A stretch of 64,000 nt of DNA from Massilia sp. erpn (GTDB lineage Bacteria > Pseudomonadota > Gammaproteobacteria > Burkholderiales > Burkholderiaceae_D): positions 2,108,001 through 2,172,000 of the forward strand of contig NZ_CP053748.1 of NCBI RefSeq assembly GCF_024400215.1, in the 5' to 3' direction. Positions 55,429-61,868 of the stretch are shown piece after piece. A program made the translations under genes and the position numbers. The notes beneath the pieces are model-generated. The model did no database searches and had not been told where the DNA came from. It was given only the letters and a program-made list of their open reading frames with translations. The number at the start of each line of letters is the position of its first letter. Position 1 is the stretch's first letter.

Positions 55429-57464
55429 TGGCGGGCGCGATGGGCAAGCCGCAGACGCAAGCGGGCAAGCTGGCGAGCGCCGTGGAGGGCGACGTGCTGC
55501 GTGCCGCCGCCCTGCTGCCGGCGATCACCCGCTTGCAGGCGCTGGCCGGCGATTTCTGCGGCGCCGTGAGCGAGAATCCCAGCCTGCCCGAGCAGCGCCA
55601 GATCCTGCGCCGCGTGCATAGCCTGCTGAATCTCTCCGTCTGGCTGGACGGGCCGGATATTGCCCTGAAACCGGGCAGCCCGCGCGTCACCGCCGCGCAT
55701 GTGAACGGGGCGGTCGACTACTGCCTGGACGCTTACCGCCACCTCGCGCTGCTGGCGCCGAAGCTGGCCTTTGTCGATCTGCTGCTGGACTTCTTCCAGA
55801 CGGCACTGGGCGGTGACGGCCAGGCTATCGTCGCTGCCGCCGCACGCTTGCGCATTGCCGCCGATGCGGCGCAGCTTGCCGCAACGCCGGCCGAAGCCAG
55901 CACCGACGCCGCGCCCAAGGCCGGGACGATACCGCCCTACCGTCTGTCCGACTTCCGCGCCCGCGACTGGGAGGCAGCCGAATACGTGCTGCTGCCGATA
56001 CGCGGCCTGCGCTCGCCCGCGCTGGCAGAACTGCAGCAGGCGCCATCCGCCAATGCCCCCCTGTCAGCATCGGTGGCATCCCTGTCCGCCGAGCAGGCAG
56101 CGCACCTGGCGACGCCCAATATCCTGCATTCCTCGCATGAGGACGGCCCCAAGCTGGCCGCGCTGACCCAAAGCGATGTGCTGCGCCTGAAGATCAGCGC
56201 GCCCGGCGTGCGCGTGCTGCCGCAGGTGTTTTACGAACCGGCGCGCAGTCCCATGCTGGAACTGGCTCCCGCCTTGCGTGGCGCGACGGCGGCCCCTGCG
56301 CAACTGAGCGTGCGCATAGTCGATGCCGTCACGCGGCAGCCGGTGATGGGCGCGCGCCTGGTCGCCTTCACCGACTTTGCGGCGCGCCTGGGTGCGGAAG
56401 GCTTCAGCGATGCGGCGGGAGGCATCCAGCTTGCTTTGGCGCAGGAGCAGAGGATCGAGGTGCTGGTTATTTATGGGCCAGCCGGCTACTGGGGGCTGTA
56501 TCGCGCCGCCACGACCCTGGAAGAGGGCGCGCGCCTGCCGCTGCAAGCCGTCGACCTGAACATCCCCGACCATCTGCAACTGCTGTATGGTGCAAACAGT
56601 CCAAGCGCAGGTGAGGGCGTGACCGTAGGCGTGATCGACACCGGCATCGACGCCAGCCATCCGCATCTTATGCTGGCCGGCGGCGCTGCCTTTGTGGTAG
56701 CGGAAAGCGACGCCGGCGGTCCCGGTCCCGGCCCCGCCGCAGTCGAAGGCGGGCATGGCACCCATGTCGCCGGCATCCTGGCCGGCCGCGGTACGGTGCC
56801 CGGTGGCCGGCGCGGCGTCGCGCCCGGTATCAAGCTGATGAGCTACCGCGTCTTCCCCAACGCGGGCGGCGGCGCCTCCAACTACGACATCATCCGCGCC
56901 ATCGACCGCGGCGTGGCCGATGGCTGCGACCTGCTCAACCTGAGCTTCGGCGGCGAGGTGCGCGACGAGGCGGTGCGCGAGGCGATCAAGGACGCTTTCG
57001 ACAAAGGCACGCTATGCCTGGCCGCCAGCGGCAACGACCGGCGCGGCAGCGTCAGTTACCCGGCGCGCTGGCCCGAGGCGCTGGCCGTGGCGGCCGTGGG
57101 CCGTCTTGGCAGCTTCCCGGCCGGATCGGCGGAAGAACTGGATGTCCAGGCGCCGTTTTCGCCGCTCGACGCCAGCCTGTTCGCGGCGGGCTTCAGCAAT
57201 ATCGGTAACGAGATCGACCTGGCCGGGCCAGGCGTGGGCATTGTCTCCACCGTACCGGGCGGCGGCTACGGCGTGATGAGCGGCACCTCGATGGCCTGTC
57301 CGGCGGTGGCGGGTGCGGCGGCGGCCCTGCTGGCGCGCCACCCCGCAGTCCTGGCCATGCCGCGCGACAGCCAGCGCGCCATCGAGATGCTGCGCCTGCT
57401 CAATACGGCGGCGCGCAGCATGGGTTTCGCGCGCGAATACGAAGGGCTGGGTCTGCTGCCCTGA
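55428..57464 (+). CDS. Subtilisin-like (S8) serine protease with novel N-terminal region, in the sensory operon
   Basis: 678 residues. The catalytic triad is intact: Asp in VTVGVIDTGIDASHPHL, His in GGHGTHVAGILAG and Ser in MSGTSMACPAVAGAAAALLA; the oxyanion Asn is in CLAASGNDRR. The first ~380 residues carry no signal peptide. They comprise a helical domain (LLPAITRLQALAGDFCGAVS, LLLDFFQTALGG), a linker, and a beta-rich part (LSVRIVDAVTRQPVMGARLV) that resembles carboxypeptidase-regulatory-like beta sandwiches. A normal I9 propeptide is not obvious. It is fused by overlapping start/stop to the kinase gene, so proteolysis may be an output of the signalling unit. Target unknown. Confidence 0.88.
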   Translation: MAGAMGKPQTQAGKLASAVEGDVLRAAALLPAITRLQALAGDFCGAVSENPSLPEQRQILRRVHSLLNLSVWLDGPDIALKPGSPRVTAAHVNGAVDYCLDAYRHLALLAPKLAFVDLLLDFFQTALGGDGQAIVAAAARLRIAADAAQLAATPAEASTDAAPKAGTIPPYRLSDFRARDWEAAEYVLLPIRGLRSPALAELQQAPSANAPLSASVASLSAEQAAHLATPNILHSSHEDGPKLAALTQSDVLRLKISAPGVRVLPQVFYEPARSPMLELAPALRGATAAPAQLSVRIVDAVTRQPVMGARLVAFTDFAARLGAEGFSDAAGGIQLALAQEQRIEVLVIYGPAGYWGLYRAATTLEEGARLPLQAVDLNIPDHLQLLYGANSPSAGEGVTVGVIDTGIDASHPHLMLAGGAAFVVAESDAGGPGPGPAAVEGGHGTHVAGILAGRGTVPGGRRGVAPGIKLMSYRVFPNAGGGASNYDIIRAIDRGVADGCDLLNLSFGGEVRDEAVREAIKDAFDKGTLCLAASGNDRRGSVSYPARWPEALAVAAVGRLGSFPAGSAEELDVQAPFSPLDASLFAAGFSNIGNEIDLAGPGVGIVSTVPGGGYGVMSGTSMACPAVAGAAAALLARHPAVLAMPRDSQRAIEMLRLLNTAARSMGFAREYEGLGLLP

Positions 57465-57496
57465 CGCCGGACGCGGCCATGGAGTAGACTGGAATC

Positions 57497-57733
57497 ATGC
57501 GCCAGCTGCTCCTACGCCCGACCCGCAACGCCAGCCTGAATGCTGACGAGGTAGAACATATTGTGCGCGGCTTTGCCGCAGCGCGCATCCTGGGGCGCGA
57601 CGGCAAAACCATGCTGGTCGACTTCGACCCCTGCGAGCTGGAAGTGCTGCGCCAGCGCCTGCCCGGGTGGCTGGTCAGCGAACAAGGACCACCCGTCCCC
57701 GTCCCCGACAGCTGCCTGCACATCAAACCATAA
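57497..57733 (+). CDS. 78-residue protein after the subtilase, possible propeptide-like partner
   Basis: Small but credible: same strand, 32 bases after the subtilase stop, with coding-like composition (MRQLLLRPTRNASLNADEVE). It has a beta-alpha-beta-like pattern: a variable N-terminal strand, then an amphipathic helix (NADEVEHIVRGFAAARIL), a strand (GKTMLVDFDP), a helix (CELEVLRQRLPGW) and a final strand. This pattern resembles subtilisin I9 propeptide/inhibitor folds, which usually lie in cis; here it would act in trans. The resemblance is by eye only. If wrong, it is a hypothetical protein. Confidence 0.5.
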   Translation: MRQLLLRPTRNASLNADEVEHIVRGFAAARILGRDGKTMLVDFDPCELEVLRQRLPGWLVSEQGPPVPVPDSCLHIKP

Positions 57734-57756
57734 GATGCAAGGTGCACCCCCTGCTC

Positions 57757-57885
57757 TTTGCGCCAAATCAAATAATGTCCACCCTGGTGTCAGGCACTGG
57801 GGTCGGACATTTACTGATCTGTATCAAGGAATGTCCGGCTCTGGTGCCTGACACCAGGGTTGGACATTGTTTGATCTGGCGCAAA
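57757..57885. repeat. About 130-bp imperfect palindromic intergenic element (copy B)
   Basis: Starts TTTGCGCCAAATCAAATAAT and ends GATCTGGCGCAAA, with inner arms ATGTCCACCCTGGTGTCAGG and CCTGACACCAGGGTTGGACA around an AT-rich centre. It matches the element at 19061-19190 along nearly its full length. It lies between the 78-residue protein gene and the DUF2244 gene, both on +, so it is not limited to convergent gaps. Confidence 0.87.
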
Positions 57886-57965
57886 CGCGTAGACGGTGAG
57901 GCGTTCGGTGCCGGCTGCCACGGCTGGCCGTACAATATTTGTGTCGATGTATCAAGGAGAGGGAT

Positions 57966-58433
57966 GTGCCGCCGGATCCGCCCATCGGCCAGCGCGAATG
58001 GCTGCTGCGCCGCAATTGCTCGCTGACGCCGCGCCAGATGGGGGCGGCGTTTGCCGTACTGTGCCTGATGTCGCTGGCGGTGGCGGCCATCTTTATCGCG
58101 CAGGGCGTGTGGCAGATCCTGTTGTTTACGGCGCTGGAGCTGGCGGCGGTGGCCGTGGCCTTCCTCTGCTATGCGCGCCATGCGGCGGATTACGAGCAGA
58201 TCGTGCTGAGCCAGGGCAGTCTGCTGGTGCGCAAGGTGGTGGGTGGGCGCGAAGCCCTGGTCCGGCTCGATCCGGACTTTATCCGCATCGAGATGCCGCG
58301 CCAGCCGGGTGACCTGATCCATCTGCACACGCGCGAGGCGCAAGTGGCGGTCGGCTATTTTGCGACCGAAAAAAAACGCCGCGAGCTCGCGTACGAGCTG
58401 CGGCGGGAACTCCAGGGTGGAATTTTTAATTAG
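57966..58433 (+). CDS. DUF2244 integral membrane protein
   Basis: 155 residues from a GTG at 57966 with AAGGAG 6 bases upstream; a longer frame starting inside the gap lacks a ribosome site. Sequence features: WLLRRNCSLTPRQMGAAFAV, two membrane helices (about 28-50 and 55-75), then a cytoplasmic beta-rich part (GSLLVRKVVGGREALVRLD, AQVAVGYFATEKKRRELAYE). DUF2244 proteins often sit near cytochrome oxidase genes, but none are here. Function unknown. Its stop codon overlaps the convergent OmpW stop. Confidence 0.82.
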   Translation: MPPDPPIGQREWLLRRNCSLTPRQMGAAFAVLCLMSLAVAAIFIAQGVWQILLFTALELAAVAVAFLCYARHAADYEQIVLSQGSLLVRKVVGGREALVRLDPDFIRIEMPRQPGDLIHLHTREAQVAVGYFATEKKRRELAYELRRELQGGIFN

Positions 58434-59041
58434 AAGCGGTAGCCTACGCCCACGCCGATCAGCACTGGATCAACTTTGACCTTGCTGGCTTTCACGCCGC
58501 CAATCATCACGTCGCTGCGGATCTGGATTTTTTTCACGTCCAGGTTGAGCGACCAGTTCTTGTTCAGCTTGAAGTCCACACCCGCTTGCACGGCCAGGCC
58601 GAAGCTGTCGTGTTCCAGGCTGGCCTGGTTGTTCAGGATGTTGTTCTTGGAGAAGGTCGTCCAGTTGATACCGGCACCCAGGTAAGGGCTGAACTGGGCT
58701 TCAGGCATGAAGTGGTACTGCACCAGCAGGCTAGGCGGCAGGTGTTTGAAGGTACCGATTTTCTGGCCATCCAGTTTGACATCGTGACGTTGTGGGTAGG
58801 TCAGCACCAGTTCCGCAGCGATGTTCGGGGTGAAGAAGTAGGAGATGTCCACTTCCGGGATGGTCTTCTTGCTGACGGACAGGCGGTCGGAGGCGCCAAC
58901 GCCACCCAGCGGGTCGGATTTGTCGGCCGGATCGATGTGCACGGCGCGCGCGCGCACTTGCCATGGAGTGGTTTGGGCCGACGCATTGACTGCCATCATG
59001 CCTGCCGTTACTGCCAATACTGCCAGGATTGCTTTCTTCAT
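58430..59041 (-). CDS. OmpW-family outer-membrane beta-barrel protein
   Basis: 203 residues with a Sec signal peptide (MKKAILAVLAVTAGMMAVNASAQ) and an eight-strand barrel. OmpW-family marks are VRARAVHIDPADKS near the start, YFFTPNIAAELVLTYPQRHD, LPPSLLVQYHF, SPYLGAGINWTTF and the aromatic-terminated end VGVGYRF. OmpW forms a narrow channel for hydrophobic compounds and is linked to stress responses. About 265 bp of AT-rich DNA separate it from the divergent PEP-CTERM gene and should hold both promoters. Confidence 0.95.
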   Translation of the reverse strand: MKKAILAVLAVTAGMMAVNASAQTTPWQVRARAVHIDPADKSDPLGGVGASDRLSVSKKTIPEVDISYFFTPNIAAELVLTYPQRHDVKLDGQKIGTFKHLPPSLLVQYHFMPEAQFSPYLGAGINWTTFSKNNILNNQASLEHDSFGLAVQAGVDFKLNKNWSLNLDVKKIQIRSDVMIGGVKASKVKVDPVLIGVGVGYRF

Positions 59042-59306
59042 TTCACTTCCTCTTTCACGTTGTTATCAAGTAACGGTTGAGAGTGTAGTGATGCGATGCA
59101 GCAATTTCTTTGATCTAGGTCAAAATTGTCGGAAACGATAGCCGGGCGTGTTTGGCCGCTGGAGCAAGTCCAGTGCCAAATTGTGGCGGCATGAATGATG
59201 CATAAAAATGATTCTATTAATGCAATGTTTCCGTTGAATATATTATAATTTCCATGTTTGAGAATATTTGACTCAAGACCTCCCAACTTTCTGATAAGGC
59301 ATCCCC

Positions 59307-59849
59307 ATGAAGCGCATTCTTTCCGCCGCATTGGTCGGGTTATTTTCGTTCTCCGTCCAGGCGCAAGCCGCCGAAACCACTTACTGGTTTACCTACACCG
59401 GCTTTAAAAACTCGACAGGTACTTTCCTGGCCGATAAGCAGTATGGCGGCTTTTTCACCGCCGACGATGGCGACGGCAATGGCATTATTAGCGCTAACGA
59501 AGTCACTGCCTTGAAGGCGGGCGGAGTCAACTATCTTGATTGCAGCTATCCCTTCTATTGCGGCACCTACCCCTTTACTTACAATATCGCAGCGAAAACG
59601 CTGAAATTCAGCGCCTCCTACTCCTATAGCGATGAAGTTTTTCGTTTTGGTAATGAGGTAAATGTGGGCCGGTCTTTTGGCTCCTTCCGCCTGTCAAATT
59701 ATGGCGGTTCCTCCTTCAGCTACCATTATTGGACACCTGACACCACGCTGACGATCAGTGCCGTGCCGGAGCCGGCAAGTTACGCGATGCTGGGCCTGGG
59801 TCTGGCCGGTGTCATGGCGGCAGCACGTCGCCGCCGCCGCGCGGCGTAA
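59307..59849 (+). CDS. PEP-CTERM sorting-domain exported protein with an EF-hand-like loop
   Basis: 180 residues. Signal peptide MKRILSAALVGLFSFSVQAQ is cut before AETTYW. The C-terminus has the full tripartite sorting signal: VPEPASYAM, a hydrophobic helix LGLGLAGVMAAA, and an Arg cluster RRRRRAA. Such proteins are processed by exosortase and are associated with exopolysaccharide matrices. A perfect 12-residue EF-hand-type loop (DGDGNGIISANE) lies near residue 52, and two Cys (DCSYPFYCG) follow. No exosortase gene is in the window. Function otherwise unknown. Confidence 0.93.
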   Translation: MKRILSAALVGLFSFSVQAQAAETTYWFTYTGFKNSTGTFLADKQYGGFFTADDGDGNGIISANEVTALKAGGVNYLDCSYPFYCGTYPFTYNIAAKTLKFSASYSYSDEVFRFGNEVNVGRSFGSFRLSNYGGSSFSYHYWTPDTTLTISAVPEPASYAMLGLGLAGVMAAARRRRRAA

Positions 59850-59870
59850 GACTGTTTCCTGTCGCCTTTG

Positions 59871-59912
59871 ACGGCAGCTTGCTGAAGAGTTGGCTGCCGT
59901 TGAGTGTTGTTG
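59871..59912 (+). terminator. Probable terminator after the PEP-CTERM gene
   Basis: An 8-bp perfect stem ACGGCAGC/GCTGCCGT closes a 14-base loop and is followed by a G/T-rich tail. It sits about 20 bases after the stop. The tail is not a clean T-run, so strength is uncertain. Confidence 0.55.
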
Positions 59913-59979
59913 CTATAAATCAATAATTACCCGGCCCAGCCTGCCATGATGCTTGTGAATCAGTACAAGCGGAGGGCGT

Positions 59980-61785
59980 ATGGAAGTATGGCGGTCGTAT
60001 TACGAGCAGGAATTGGCGACGCTGCGGCAGCACAGCCAGCGTTTTGCCGGCGATTATCCGCATCTTGCCGCCGCGTCGGCGTTGAAGGCGGAGGCGGACG
60101 CTTGCACCAGCCTGGAGTGGCTCGTGCAGGCCTGCGCCTTCCTCAATGCCCGCCTGGCGCGGCGCTTGGATATGAGCCATGAGGGCTTTGCCGTTGCCCT
60201 GCTGGAGCTGTTGCAAGCCCACTATCTGCGGCCCCTGCCATCCGCTGCGATCGCCCAGTTCGACTGGAGCGGCCTTGGCCCCGGCAGTGTGAGCACGGTG
60301 AGCACCATCGCCCGCGACAGCGAACTGAAAGCGCTGCAGGGCGGGGCGGCTGGCGCTTGCCGGCTGCGTACCACGCAGGACGTCCATATTGCCCCGCTGC
60401 ACGTCGGCGAACTGCGCTTCCAGCCCGTGTTCGATGCCCCGGCCACCCTCAGGCTGCCGCCGGATGCGCACTCGGCCATCAGCTTGCGCCTGGACAGCCT
60501 GGCGTCCACGCCGGATGCGATACCGCAGGGCTTGACCATGCTGCGTCTCTTCCCCGATGGCGCGGCGGACCTGCGCACCGCCCTGCGCGACTGCCTGCTG
60601 CTGCAGACCGTCGACTGCTACGTGGAATGTGAGGGCCGCTGGCAGCGGCTGGCGCAGAATCCGTTGACACCCGTCATGCCGGAAGCCATGCACTTGCCGC
60701 CAGTGCCGGGCGACGATCCCGCCTGCCGTCTGCTCAGCGAATATTTCGCCTATCCCGACAGCTTTGATTTCTGCGACCTGGATCTGACCGCTGTGGCTGG
60801 CGCTGCCGGGCAGGCCATCGGCCACAGCCTGCACGTGCACTGGGTATTGCGCGACCTGCGCCAGCGGCCTGCCTTTCGCCTGTTGCACCAGCTGGCGCCC
60901 CGGCATCTGCGGCTGGGCTGCACGCCGGTCATCAACCTGTTCGCGGCGGCGGCTGAACCGCTGCGGCTGGCGCCAGGCGAGACCAGCGCGCCCTTGCGTC
61001 CGAGCCGTGCCCGACTGGAATCCTGCGAGCTGTACTGTGTTGAACGGGTAGGCTTGCTGCGCCAAGGCTGCGACACACCGGCAAGCCTTTTCCAGGCTAG
61101 CCGCGCGCCGCAGGCGGTGGGTGGCCCATACTGGCAACTGCAGCGCGAAGATGCCATGCTGGCCGTCGTCGAAGGCCATGCCTTCCGGCTGGCGCTGCTG
61201 GACCGGGAACGGCGCCCCCTGGCGCTGGCGGGCGAAACCCTGTCCGTTCAACTGAGCTGCAGCAATGGTGCGCTGCCATCGACACTGCTGCCGGGGCAGG
61301 CGGCCGGCGACCTGGCTACTGAAGCGGGCATCGGCATCCCGATCCGACTGTTGCGCCGGCCCTCGGCCGCAAGGTCTGCCGCACTCGCCCCAAGCGCCTA
61401 CCACGACGCCATGGCCGGCCTCGCGCCGCGTCCGTCCCTGCTGGACCGGGAGGGCTGGCCGGCCTTGCTTTCCCTGTTGCGCTGCCATGTGGCGGCGGAC
61501 GATGTCCAGGGCCAGCGTCTGCTGGCCGGTCTCGGTGGCCTGGAAACGCAGCCCGCCACGCTGTGGCGCAGCGGCCAATCCTGGCGTGGCCGGGCGCTCT
61601 ATCTGAGCATAGACGAACAGGCCTTCGCCGAACGCAGCCTGCACACTTTCGCGCTGGTGCTGAACCGTTTCCTCGCCCGCTATATCCATACGCACAGCTT
61701 CGTCCGCCTGCATCTGCTGGCCCGGGCTTCTGGTGCCGAACTGCTGCGCTGCCCACCTTGTGACGGCAGCTTGCCCTTGGTTTGA
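59980..61785 (+). CDS. tssF: Type VI secretion baseplate subunit TssF
   Basis: 601 residues from ATG 59980 with GGAGGG upstream. The N-terminus has the TssF (VasA/ImpG) signature: WRSYYEQELATLRQHSQRFA, then SLEWLVQACAFLNARLARRL, LLELLQAHYLRPLPS and the later YIHTHSFVRLHLLARASG. TssF forms the baseplate wedge with TssE, TssG and TssK. Normally tssE precedes and tssG follows; here a PEP-CTERM gene precedes and vgrG follows 83 bases later. It may be part of a split or partial T6SS locus continuing to the right. Confidence 0.88.
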   Translation: MEVWRSYYEQELATLRQHSQRFAGDYPHLAAASALKAEADACTSLEWLVQACAFLNARLARRLDMSHEGFAVALLELLQAHYLRPLPSAAIAQFDWSGLGPGSVSTVSTIARDSELKALQGGAAGACRLRTTQDVHIAPLHVGELRFQPVFDAPATLRLPPDAHSAISLRLDSLASTPDAIPQGLTMLRLFPDGAADLRTALRDCLLLQTVDCYVECEGRWQRLAQNPLTPVMPEAMHLPPVPGDDPACRLLSEYFAYPDSFDFCDLDLTAVAGAAGQAIGHSLHVHWVLRDLRQRPAFRLLHQLAPRHLRLGCTPVINLFAAAAEPLRLAPGETSAPLRPSRARLESCELYCVERVGLLRQGCDTPASLFQASRAPQAVGGPYWQLQREDAMLAVVEGHAFRLALLDRERRPLALAGETLSVQLSCSNGALPSTLLPGQAAGDLATEAGIGIPIRLLRRPSAARSAALAPSAYHDAMAGLAPRPSLLDREGWPALLSLLRCHVAADDVQGQRLLAGLGGLETQPATLWRSGQSWRGRALYLSIDEQAFAERSLHTFALVLNRFLARYIHTHSFVRLHLLARASGAELLRCPPCDGSLPLV

Positions 61786-61868
61786 AACGGGATTGCTTAT
61801 CGTCAATGCGTTGAACTTGTCGTGTGTAAAGATGAACCAGCCTTCATCGCAAGCAAGAGGAGCCGGAT

